64,000 bases of DNA. Source: Gamsiella multidivaricata (Eukaryota > Mortierellomycota > Mortierellomycetes > Mortierellales > Mortierellaceae). How positions within the stretch are numbered: the stretch's first letter is position 1; each line of letters begins with the position of its first letter. The notes under the pieces were generated by a model. The model made no database searches, was not told where the DNA came from, and saw nothing but the letters and a program-made list of their open reading frames with translations. A program made the translations under genes and the position numbers. This document shows, piece by piece, positions 47,788 through 58,613 of the stretch. The stretch is taken from the NCBI RefSeq assembly GCF_025024155.1, contig NW_026251759.1:219288-283287 (forward strand), read 5' to 3'.

Positions 47788-47805
47788 CAGAAACTACTCG
47801 ACACC

Positions 47806-48950
47806 GCCTGTGCTGATCTGTCCATTGAATCTCCGCCACACACCACAAACACCACCATTGCTGCAACTACCACCACTGTTGCCACCACTGCATTATCCTT
47901 ATCAACTCCATTGCAACTCTCCAATCCTGAGCAAAAAGTCGGGGGTGGATCAAAAGCTTCTGAGCCGATTGAGCGTCCGTGCATTCAACCGACTCGACAT
48001 TGTTGCGCTTGGAGATAGTTCTTTGTGTTCCACACTGGATACAAGGGTCTAACGCACAACTACGCACACTGTAGCGAGTGATCAGCACAACAGTCTTCTT
48101 GTTTAACTGGAACAAGGAACAGAAGACCGCTGGCTTCGATCCTCCTTTTATACAGGCACAACCCCAAAACCTAATATCAAATCCTGCGTACCCTCGGTGG
48201 CTGCTGGCCAACAACATTAAAAGTACTCTTTCAGTTCATTACAATAGGATCTGATAGACTCGGATGAGGAAATAGACGAAGACAACCTCAAAAAAGACCG
48301 TATTAACAAATTGACAGGAAAAAAATGGATATCATATCCGCATTATCATCGTGGATCTATCAGACGACGACAAACAAGAGGACATGTCTTTCAACTCCTT
48401 CAACACAGAGCCAACGTTTTACTCCTCTCCGTATCAGCACGGCTTCAAGCAACGACGAGGCGACACACAACCGACGGAGATTTATTTCCGTGCGGCAAAG
48501 GGATCGGGCTGTGGTAGGGTCAGGATGGTGGCTTCGAGGGAATGGTTCACATTCCCCAGGGCTTCTTTGGAGAGCACCAGCGTCACTTTAGGCCGGATAA
48601 ATGACGTCCTGACGAAAGCCTTAACTATGAAGCTGACGAGGCGGGTGAGAGCGACTATGCACGAACCAGAAGGTCAGGCAGAGGCAAGGACATCGGAATC
48701 TTTAATCTCGACCACTCGACGGCGACGCTTGGCTCAGCCAGCTGTTCCCTTTCGAATTACTCGATGCTGATAACGACGGATGAAGATGTAGCCCATCTCA
48801 GCCATATACGCTCTCTGAACTGCCAAGCTTTACAATTATTGGACTTTGTTCCCACGGCATTGTCAAACTATCGTCCAACATTCGTCTCCTGTCCTCGGTA
48901 ACTTGCCTTTAAATGTAAGCTATGAAAATCATTTGCATGCATGCCTGCAT
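47806..48950 (+). pseudogene. Middle part of the decayed LRR-type gene
   Basis: Directly after the LINE, coding-like sequence resumes with Thr/Ala-rich residues. It passes through shifted frames such as DLIDSDEEIDEDNLKKDRIN (48247 onward), VDLSDDDKQEDMSFNSFN (near 48350), SGRGKDIGIFNLDHS (near 48680) and TTDEDVAHLSHIRSLN (near 48780). Each is polar and acidic, as in the disordered N-terminus of a large signalling protein. No single frame is open throughout, so the gene is broken by indels. Confidence 0.4.
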
Positions 48951-49034
48951 GTTGTCGCTTTCTTTTTTTTCTTTTTTTTTTTTCTGGTGAACAAGAGGGA
49001 GAAAACTCTGCACGAGCTTTTAACTCACTCAGTT

Positions 49035-49344
49035 TGATCTCATATACCTGCGAATCCAGTTGTTGCAACGATCTGTGTAGTATCCCTACAGAGATTGGAC
49101 ATCTATGGAACTTGACACTCCTCGGCCTGTCCAAGGACAACCCCACCTCGTTACCAGATTCGACCCAACAGCTCACGCGACTTGTCGATCTCAAACTGTC
49201 CTTCAACTTTCTCGAGAGCCTCCCTACAAACATTGGGAAGCTCACAAAAATGAAGTCGCTCTATCTCGACAGCAATCGTCTAAGCCGGATCCCTGCTGAA
49301 ATCGGAAACATCAAGGGTCTTGATGCTAACTTGCTGGAATATAG
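49035..49344 (+). pseudogene. Leucine-rich repeat domain remnant
   Basis: About four SHOC2/Ras-suppressor-type LRRs are readable in one frame: IPTEIGHLWNLTLLGLS, LPDSTQQLTRLVDLKLSFN, LPTNIGKLTKMKSLYLDSN and IPAEIGNIKGL. Repeat length is 23 residues. The frame ends shortly after and the sequence passes into a SAR1 fragment. A T/C-rich tract (48961-48983) separates it from the upstream part. A functional LRR protein would need more repeats than remain here. Confidence 0.75.
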
Positions 49345-49609
49345 GCCCTCCTCGCCATCCAGCAGTTAGGGCGCATCCCGTTCTTGATTCTTGGAAAAAA
49401 GATCGATGCCCTTGGCGCAGTCTCTGAGGAGGAGCTTCGCTCTCAACTCGGATTGATTCAGGCCACTGGCAAGGGCAAGGTCCCACTGAAGGACATGCGC
49501 CTCATTGAGGTCTTTATGTGCCCAGTCGTCATTGTCTTATCCCGATTATACTAACTGATTCCGCCTTTATGTATCGCTACGTTTCCTCTGGATGTCCTAG
49601 TACATCTAA
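49345..49609 (+). pseudogene. SAR1 small GTPase C-terminal pseudogene
   Basis: After a splice-acceptor-like TATAG at 49340-49344 the frame reads [20 protein letters not shown], then [20 protein letters not shown] and IEVFMCPVV. This is the C-terminal half of SAR1, the COPII coat GTPase. The guanine-specificity motif NKxD is changed to KKID. After a disturbed stretch the last codons read F-L-W-M-S-stop-Y-I-stop at 49586-49609, matching SAR1's FRWLSQYI with Gln turned into TAG. The N-terminal half with the P-loop is absent. It is clearly non-functional. Confidence 0.85.
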
Positions 49610-50961
49610 GTGACAGTCATATCAACATATCTGATGTCGTCCGAAATATGTAGCTGAATTGCACAGAGCCATTTTTTTGTCATCCAGCTGGATTCTATCT
49701 TCACCGTTACCTTCATAGCTTTTCCGTTCTCCCTTTCTGCTTTATAATACATTCATTTTTTATGATATATAATCCCCTGTCGAGTTTATCTACGCACATG
49801 GGTTTAAAGAGTATAAATAAGACGCAAAAATTACAAAAGACCTTAACAAGAGCGTGTTTATTAATGACAGCAGCAGCTGCGGACACCGAGACGCGTGGAC
49901 AGAAAACGCCCTGAAAAGGGCCACATGCAGGAAGGCGTGTCTGAGGAGCTAGCTCGTAGTGCTGTTGTGTGGGCCAGGTCTACTGCACGCACCCGAAACG
50001 GACCAAGAAAGCATTAAGGCAGTAACGAGCTACGAAAATGGGCTCCAATTTGCTAAAACAAGCAAGGTTGCTGATGTCGCTTTCGTCCTCAGTCATATAG
50101 ACTACATCTTCATTCATTGATATGAACACTTACTTCAAGGTCTGCATAAATAATGATCTTATTCGCAAAGTCTCCTTCCATAGCCATGGTCTCACTACAT
50201 GGCTCTAACCACTTCAAAGGCACGTACGATTCTGTGGAGCTGGGAGTAGAACAATGGCAACCTTTGTGGATGACGGGGCTCTCGTCTCTCCTGACCAGGC
50301 TTTTGAAGCAAACCTTGAGAATGAACATGCACATGTACTGAGCGGGTCGTGATGTGTGATGTGAATCCTCTTCCAAGGATGTTAATCCCCGCTGTCTTCA
50401 CTCTCTCCATAATAATAAGAGAGTGATACGGCTAGGGATGAGTTCTTATTCTTCTTGTGACCTTGTATGGAGCTCCTTTATCGCGAATAGATGGAATGTT
50501 GCACAAGCTCTTTGATTACTAAGATCAATGTGTTACCATCGAGGCTGTGCACCACGCGGGCCAGATATACGTGTCGATCACTATGTCCCTTCAATGCAGT
50601 GCGAGCATCAATTGCAACCCCATTATGCTGCTGGCAAAGGTTTTTCTTGCTATTGCACATTTTCATCGTTTGGTTCAATCTTCACTCTTTATTTCATTCT
50701 CACATTGGCTTTTGTTGATTCTAAGGTGTGGGGTTCCAAGCGATACATACAAAGGAAAGTGGATTGGCTTGCCATCAGTCAATCTTACTTGGGAAAGTAA
50801 AGGCTGTGCAGGGTACACCGCGGGCAGGCTGCAAGCCATGGCACCCCAGAAAAAACCACAAGGGAAAAAAAGTTCGGCTTTTGACCTTATTTTTTTTGGA
50901 GGTATTTTTTTGTCTCTCTTATTTCTTTCTTCCTTTTTTTTTTCTTGTTCTTGTTTTTGTT
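49610..50961. other. Unassigned sequence with minus-strand coding-like fragments
   Basis: No gene is recognised. On the minus strand, 50678-50478 (KGHSDRHVYLARVVHSLDGN), 50376-50110 and a short frame at 50115-49975 (VYMTEDESDISNLACF) look mildly coding and could be pieces of one decayed gene with a GTAAGT donor near 50132. A long T/C tract with (TTCTTG) units lies at about 50935-50995. Confidence 0.3.
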
Positions 50962-51956
50962 CTTGCTCTTGTTCTTTTTTTTTTCTTTTTTTTACGTTCA
51001 GTTTCTTCCGAGAGTATATCCCTTTGTTCAGCGACATCGTGGCACCTTTGGATGTGCTCCGTAGTCGAACCGAGCCATTCGCTCTGAATCAGGCACAAAT
51101 GCAACCATTCAATACTCTAAAAAATATGTTGACGAATGCACCAATCTTGGCATTCCCTGACTTCAGCGAACCATTCTATGTCGCAACAGATGCTTCAGAT
51201 GTTGGTATTGGTGCTGTATTGTACCAATTACCACGCGGAAAGGAGCATCCAAAAGGCATCAATTATGTCTCCTTCATGGCTCGTTCTTTGCAAGAAAGAG
51301 AACGTAAATACAGCGCTACGAAAAAGAATTACTTGCAATTGTGCTTGTTCTGAACAAATTCCATTACTATTTGTGGGGAAGACATTTTGATTTGTACACG
51401 GACCATCGTGCCTTAATGTTCCTGCATTCTCAACAGAATCTTAATTCCATGATGACAGCATGGCAAGGTACCATTTTGAGCTATTCATTTACCATCCACT
51501 ACCGACCGGGAATTATTAATATTCTTCCTGACGCTTTGTCGCGTCTATTCCCGGTGAGGAAGCAGCAATCACTCCACACAGAGGAGCAGAAAAAAGCTCT
51601 TGCGTACGTGCACATCCTTCAAAATGAGGAAACAGAAAGAGCGGTAGTGCCCGAAAAAGAAAGAGATGAAACCATGTATATAAAGCGCATACCATGGGTC
51701 ACCTTGATACAAATGCTACGGTGAATTCAATCCATCAGCAAGGGAAAACTTGGCCCATCTGGTCAATGATTGCTTAAATTTCGTAAAGCGATGCCGAGAA
51801 TGCCAAAGGATGAACATTGCTCGCAAAGGGTATCATCTTATGAAGGCAATCCATGCACATTTGCCTGGTGAACACATTGCGATCGACATTGCAGGCCCTT
51901 TTGAAGAGTCTGAAGACAAAAATGTCTATTTGTTGATTATAGTCGATATGAAACAA
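50962..51956 (+). pseudogene. Ty3/gypsy pol fragment (RT end, RNase H, integrase start)
   Basis: The frame begins in the RT thumb (FREYIPLFSDIVAPLDVL). It passes into RNase H (ATDASDVGIGAVLYQL), then shifts frame by one base near 51330. The next frame carries LVLNKFHYYLWGRHFDLYTD and INILPDALSRLFP, and stops at 51721. A third frame resumes with the integrase zinc-finger Cys pair (CRECQRMN) and PGEHIAIDIAGPFEESEDK, losing homology near 51950. The His pair of the zinc finger and the rest of the integrase core are missing. Confidence 0.82.
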
Positions 51957-53165
51957 GACGAGAAGGAGTGGAGAAAAGAACTACTTTTAATAATATTTAC
52001 AGTGCATGAATATATGTAATATTATCTTTGCAAGACCAACAGACTGATTCTCATTTACTACACCACAGGACAAATGCACTTTTTGGAGTCTCAAAGTGTT
52101 CTGAATCGTTTGTTGCTGGGATTCAGAGCAGGCAAACACAGTGGGAGTTGGCACAGCACGCGTTTTTGGCCACTCAACAACCGCGTTTATGGATACGGCG
52201 CACAAATAAGTTGGAACCACGAGTTGTGCCGCAAAGGCCGTGAATAGATTCTCAGCTTTTAATATTGAAACAGAAGTAAATGGTGATATGGAGGGTAATC
52301 GGCGACGCACGCGACACGCCCCTGAGGGATCCTGAAAAAAAACCCGAGAACGAAGGCAAGGATCCAGGATTAATAGGCAGAGGTGTCGTTCGTAATGGAA
52401 ATCCTCTTTTTGCACTTTCTGGGGTCAGTGCACTCGTCCGAGCATTGCTTCTTATAGAAGCTGCGCACATCGGCCGGGACGCCGTCGGGGGGAGGATGGA
52501 AGACGATATATTGGGCCGCAGTATACTCGACCGCAAACTTGTGGCCATTAAAATCTGACCAATTCATAGCGTGATATTGCTTTTGATCCTTAAATGTCGG
52601 CTCTTTCAATCATCGCCCCAATGCCGCACTGTCGATGCTATGTTCACTTTATGAAGGGGTTTGTTTAAGTCAGTCCACCGTGCCTGCATGTCAATGTAGT
52701 CTTGGGATATGTATCGCCGATATTGGTCAACACCGATCATGGTTGCACAAAGAAAATTTCAAGGGACTGAGGAATCTTCGATGGTACTTGCAGCAAATTC
52801 GGCAATCCAATGTGAATCTTCATGTCAATACTTGCTTCGTTACCCAGGTCATCCACAATGAGAACAAGTAATGCTTGCTTAAGGTCTTAGCGTGTTAAAT
52901 CAACGGGCTTCTGACAGCCAAGCGTTCATGGCGACGTTGCTTTTTTGATCCTTCGTCGGCTCTTTCTCTCCTTCCTGCAGGAGAATTCCAGGGCGCGTCG
53001 ATTTTGTTCACTTGTTCTAGTTATATTTAGGGGTTCTATTATTCAGTCTCAGACACGCACGCTTTCTGACATGCCCCGATGTTGCCTGAAAGTAAGATAA
53101 AGCTTTGGATTAAACAATTGTACTATTTTGTCATTAAAATTTTAAGGCAATTGGTTTTCTTTTAT
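51957..53165. other. Unassigned sequence with a diverged direct repeat
   Basis: About 85 bases at 52567-52651 (gcttttgatccttaaatgtcg within) resemble 52928-53013 (gatccttcgtcggctcttt), suggesting an old duplication. A minus-strand frame 52609-52370 (KFAVEYTAAQYIVFHPPPDG, CSDECTDPRKCKK) looks coding-like but has no partner exons I can defend. Confidence 0.3.
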
Positions 53166-55696
53166 TTAAGGGGCATGAATACCTTGAGGTCGGCTCTCTG
53201 GCTTTCTTAAGAATGTCTTAAATTCGGGGGTTCGTATGGTTGTACACCTCAGCATGTCCACGGTCGGGTTTGGAATGATGTCTCCTGTTCTACCTACTCC
53301 CTGCAGGACAGGCGCAACCCCCTCGTCGATTGTTACCATCAGCTCGTGAAACGCCTTGTACTGACTGTTCATCAACAGAAGGCTCTTCAGGCTGTCTGGA
53401 ACGCTGTAGTCCTGCTCGTGTGACATGAGATACATATTTCCACACCGCGCCATCAGGTAAATGCTCATGGTATCTGCTACGACCTGAGCTCCAGCCAAAA
53501 CGGCATCGCGAACGCCATACTTATCCTCGATATTGTCGAGCGAGTCTTTCAAGTTGAGACCTAGACGTACAACGTCTTTTGCGTTTTTCTTGTGCTGTTT
53601 CTGCTGAGCATGTGACGTCGCCTCACCAAACGCCAGGTCGCAAATGGTCTTATTGGAGGCATCCTTCAATTCCAGTACCATGTCAGGCTCTTTGCGACTG
53701 CTCGTGGTTTGGCTCGAAACTGTCTTCTTGTCGACACTAAATATACTCAGTAAATAAGAATTAGGTCAAGGAGGCCTTAATCAACAATGCATAAGCAGTA
53801 CAAATTTTGGAGGTTTTGACAATGTCTCCTTTACAAGTTAAAAAACGTGCACTTTTCCGTGTTCGCCATGAATACTCTGCAAAGTGGGGTTATATAGGAG
53901 GAGACTCCTGTCGATTCGGAATATGACTTGTCGTTCACCAGTGGAAAGTCATTCAATGCTGAAAGGATGTACGTCCACAGCTTTTGGGACAAAGAGCTGG
54001 AGGGGGGCGAGGAAATAATCGCAGTAAAGGACTCTGCTCTGTCAAATTTCTTGTCTTCTATTACCTGTTTTGAAGATCAAAAGATGTAAGTGAAAGCGCA
54101 TGTCTCCTTGTGCATAGTTGAGCATCAAAAGCGAAATCTTACATCAAGCCAGCCCCGGACTTGCGAGCGCTCAGTAGTGACATCTGCAGTCTTCCAAAAG
54201 CGCGTGTGGAATAGTACTCGTAGCTTTGCAAGAGCATCTGACCCAAAGTGTTTCTTCTGTAGCTCCGTTCCACCATCCTTAAGAAGAATGATGCCCGACC
54301 TGCCACTGCAAGGTCATGACAAACATGAGGGCAGAAAGTTAGTCACAAATGCAGCTCATGTCAGTCATCTCAAGGTCGCACGAAGTCCATACAACTTACA
54401 GCGCCTGGTCCGTATGCTTAATATAAACCCGACTTCTTTTCACTTCCGAGAAATAACTTTGAAAACCTGCTGCGACATTAACGCCTTCAAACATCCCTTT
54501 GAACACAAACCCTTGACTTGCAGACTCAGGTAACAAGTAGTCTTCCTCATCCTCGTCCATCAAGAATAGGCTCTTTTCAGGGGGACCAGAGGTAACGGTA
54601 GGTGGGCTGTCAATCGACTCTGTTCCAACAACTGTGGGCGAAATGGCTAATCAGAGTGCAACAAGGAATGGATGTCAGTGGCGAGTACACAAACACAAAG
54701 AGGCGCAGTGTCCTTTGGTTCGCTCTTTCAAAGTATTACTCACATTTGTTCCTAGGAGTTTTTGGCAAACCAGTATTCTCATTGTCGAATAGGCCACGGG
54801 GGTGCTCCTGTCCTAAATGTACATATTCTATCAGAGTATCAGGGACTGTATAAAGACATCAAAGACCAACGGAGTGAGATAGTTGGAGTATAATCGACAG
54901 GTTGACACTTCATACCTGCAATGGGAATGAACGTTGAACTTGCATGACCTTGCTTAGGCTTATGATCATGAATCAATGAGGTCGAATCGGCGACAGTCTT
55001 ACCACCTCTGGGTAACTGAGACTGAGGGAGGTCGTGGTCATGTCCGTCTTTGGAGCTCTGGTCACTGTCATTCTCATTGTCATTGCCGTCTGCAGATCGA
55101 TCATCGACAGCAACACGGAGCGATGTTCTTGATGAGAACGGTAGTGGTGAAGGTGTCCACGACGACTCTATACTCGGAGCAGCGTTTGGAGATTCATCCA
55201 CTAAAAAAAACAATCGCAGTTGAAGACATTATCATCAATCCTAAAAAACCTCCATCTTCCAACCCTTGAAATCAATATGAAGGTGCTTACATATTTCTGT
55301 GAGGTTCTTTTCAAGTCTTTGAGATGATATCTCCACGACTTTGAGTTGGTGTTCCTGGAACGCCTGCTTCATGCCCCGTTTGAATTTTTTCGCGGCAAGC
55401 TCATCCACTGAATCCAGTAGGAGATGCTTCTCTGACTTCCATTCCTTTTTAAGTCGCGTCCCAGTTTCTTGAAGACACTTGTCATTACTCTCTTTCAATT
55501 TCGGAACGAGTTTATTCCACCACTCGTCTTGCAGTCGCTTCTCCGTGGATTCATCCTGCACACTCGGGCCTCGACAAGAAATGATATAACCTTCAGCGCT
55601 GTACTCTCCTGGACTCGTGTCCAAAAAATATTGCGGATTGGATAGCGGCAGCAGAGCGGTCACCTCCTTGATCGCGGCTAAAAGCGACTCCTTCAT
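53166..55696 (-). CDS. Seven-exon unknown protein with PD-(D/E)XK-like C-terminus
   Basis: The family is not named, but the gene looks intact. Exons 55696-55291, 55200-54916, 54812-54744, 54646-54400, 54305-54143, 54064-53835 and 53736-53166 all use GT-AG sites and join in phase to 656 residues. An ATG at 55744 would add 16. The N-terminus has a Lys/Glu-rich helical region (about 60-135), and the middle is Ser/Asp/Gln-rich and disordered. An acidic FLMDEDEEDYLLPES segment precedes helices SDALAKLRVLFHTRFWKTAD and SQKLWTYILSALNDFPL. The last 190 residues contain EPDMVLELKDASN, then CDLAFGEATSHAQ and KDVVRLGLNLKDSLD. The D...G-E-x-T/S spacing recalls a PD-(D/E)XK nuclease-like fold with the Lys missing. 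Similar domains are frequent in expanded families of early-diverging fungi. Nuclease activity is not implied. Transposon remnants surround it on both sides. Confidence 0.7.
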
Positions 55697-55890
55697 GCTC
55701 GCTATTATCGGAGGAAATGACGATAAGGACAAGATCTGTCGCATTATACTTGCTTTATCCAAGCAAAACATCAGTACACAAGGAGCATAAATACCTCGAA
55801 CGGTCGCTGGTCCAGGTCGACAGATGAAAATAAGGATGTTAGTATGTCGATTATGTAAAAATCGGAGACATAAAAAATGTATAATAAAAG

Positions 55891-56378
55891 AAAGCACACT
55901 AAAAGTGCAATCAGCAGCCCCCTTTGCTAGAGAGGCGCCGCTGACATGTGTTGTCCAACCACTGTGCCACACACCAATCACACTTCCTCGCATAACGGTA
56001 ATGTGATCAGCTGATGAGTATTTTATCCTCTTCCGCACGCACAGCGAGAGCTCTTTAATCCATAGCGAATAACCCCGCCGCAGTAGGGGGATGATCCAAG
56101 TATGGTGAGTCCACAACCACATTTTCTCCCAGCCAAATGAAAAGCACACCAAAAGTGCAATCAGCAGCCCCCTTTGCTAGAGAGGCGCCGCTGACATGTG
56201 TTGTCCAACCACTGTGCCACACACCAATCACACTTCCTCGCATAACGGTAATGTGATCAGCTGATGAGTATTTTATCCTCTTCCGCACGCACAGCGAGAG
56301 CTCTTTAATCCATAGCGAATAACCCCGCCGCAGTAGGGGGATGATCCAAGTATGGTGAGTCCACAACCACATTTTCTC
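55891..56378. repeat. Tandem duplication, two 238-bp units with 250-bp period
   Basis: 55891-56128 and 56141-56378 are nearly identical (for example acact against acacc), separated by a 12-base spacer. They lie directly upstream of the seven-exon gene on its promoter side. The near-identity implies a recent event. Confidence 0.92.
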
Positions 56379-57522
56379 TCATCTGGCATTTAAAAATTTA
56401 ATAGCAGAGATGGACAGGACATTACCTATGGTGACGAACAGGGCGTGGGGATGTTGAAGAGTGCGAGAGTGTGGCAAGGTGCGTAACGATTACAAGGGCG
56501 TGATGAAAAAGGCGACGATGTTACGTCATCCACGTTATTTCCGTACACAAGGTCACGAGGGGCAGTCCTCCTCACGTGGGGGCCATCTTTGGCAGGAATT
56601 ACCTCTATCACACACAGGATATAATGATTTCTAGGATATACGCGCCTTAGTTCAACATCCTACATAGCAAAGTCCATCAACACCGCTTCAAATGTACTCC
56701 TCCTTTATGGTGTCAATAAATGTCATTAAGTACTAGGTCTACAGCGCCTTGGAGGTGTTTTAGGCGAAAATGGATGGACATGGTATTGAGTGCAGTTTAA
56801 ATTGCTTGATCTAGAGACGAAGGTTGATAGCGATCGCTATAGAAAATGTGTGGAGTGTTTTCTAAAATGAACAGCACCATTGAGGCATCTCCAAAAGCAC
56901 CCATACTTTCTGAAAAGTAGGAACTGCCAATGGAGAATGCGATGCGTATAAAATCTCTACATCTTTCTATATAAAAATTATAAGTTCACTTATACGCAAA
57001 GTCGTCGAGTGTCTAAAAAAGACTATTTTCTATGACATGCTGATGGGTGAACTCGATCATTTATCATTCAATTTTCTTACAGCTACTTCTATTCTGTTAC
57101 TATACGCTGCCTACATTCTCTGCTGCATCAGCAAGGGCATAGGGCGCTGATTGAAGGGTGGAGCGCAATTTTCTTTGACAACCAAGCAGACAATAGGCAA
57201 GAATGTGCTCTTCATTCAAGCATAACTCTATCAATTCTTAGCGGATTCCTGTCAAATAAATTTTGATATCTAAAAAAAAACCAGGACTATTACTCATGCT
57301 ATCCGTTTGGTTGCGCCGTTACTAAAGGTTATGTAGCTAACAGTTTTGTGCTGTTGGAGGCGTAAAAGGTGAAATTTTAGGTACAAGCCTTTCCCTTCGC
57401 ATTGGTTTTGTGCGGAAAACTTTAACCATAAATTTACCCCACAGCGTGTGAATCCACCGTTGTTACTTCCTCAGTGCACTTTTTATTTCTTGTATTGTAC
57501 TTATTATATCTCTATAAAGCTC
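56379..57522. other. AT-rich sequence, no gene seen
   Basis: This is about 1.1 kb of AT-rich sequence with short frames only. No domain, repeat or RNA structure was recognised. Confidence 0.5.
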
Positions 57523-58500
57523 CTAGAAACCCTGCTTACGCCGTTTGTTGCTCAGATCTTGACCCGGCTGTGGACGAAGAGAAGGTTCATAAAGGGCCAA
57601 AACTTGTCGCATCAGATCTATCAGCTTCTCTTTGTGAGGTAGTAGCGCTGTTCGATCTCGCAATGTCTCCAGATCCGTGAAACGTCGTGCGAGGTGATTG
57701 AACCCACTCAACGCGATATCATCAGAAAGCTTTTGGTCCTCTTGTGCAGGTCCGAACATGTCTAGCCCAAACTGTGCCTCATAGTTCTACTGTTCTTCAC
57801 GGTAAAACTTCATTGGAAACAACTCCAGTTGTACCAGAGCGATGTGTTTGCAGTAGATGGTATATGAGCGGAAATATTCACAAGTGCAGCGGATGATGTG
57901 CCCGGTAGGGGTTTTACTAGAATCGATCTCGACGTCGTACGTTGTCCCGAGGCGAGTGAAGGATTCCACTATGAGCATCGTATCGGAACTCTGGCTGATA
58001 TAGTCGTCTCTGTATCTCCTTACCGATCTCGTCCTCATATGCTCCAAGGCTGCGTTAATCAGCTGGAGTTCCTTTTTCTGCGCAGGATTCATTCGGCCAA
58101 CGTTGACAGCCGACCGCATGCACTTTTGCTGGAAGTGTGGGACAGCCATGACTGCAAGAACGTAAATGACGGTGTCCACTCTCCGCTGTTGCTTGTCTCG
58201 AAAGAAATGGCGCTTCAGAGTATTGTGCCAGGACTCAATGTAGTTGTTCGTATCAATGCTTGAATAGGACACGTCTTGACGGTAGCAGATCATCCAATGT
58301 TTCTGCTTGTCTTCGGCTTCAGCCATGTTTTTGCCAAAGTAGTTCTTGTCCATAAATACGAGGAGCTCTTCGTAGTTCGACCATTTGTCTCGGAAGTTTG
58401 CAATTCGGTTCAGTGCGGCTGCTTTGTCTTTCTCGTACAAGATGGCACGGAGATCAGCCCTGACCTTCAGCAACAGATAACATAATGGTATCAGGGTCGA
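57523..58500 (-). pseudogene. MULE-type transposase, C-terminal half
   Basis: The minus strand reads CYLLLKVRADLRAIL (the place of the family's LCxWHxxRA motif, with His lost), TNNYIESWHNTLKRHFF and a SWIM zinc finger (RCTCEYF...YCKHIALV) typical of Mutator-like transposases. A TAG stop at 57787 is followed in the same frame by 88 more codons (MFGPAQEDQKLSDDIALSGF and onward) to 57523, so the stop is probably a nonsense mutation. The DDE catalytic half is missing upstream of about 58500. Confidence 0.72.
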
Positions 58501-58613
58501 TCCTGGTCAACACCAGCTAGGCGGCCTTCCGGAGACAGCAGGCAATCCGGGCTCTAAAGAGCGGTGAGTGGCACGGAAAGTGGACCTCTGCAACAGGATT
58601 ACCACTCGGTTAC

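Noticed and set aside
53883..54089. Plus-strand frame (SFTSGKSFNAERMYVHSFWD) within exon 6 of the seven-exon gene
   Set aside because: The minus-strand reading is supported by phased splice sites on both sides; the plus frame has no start or partners.
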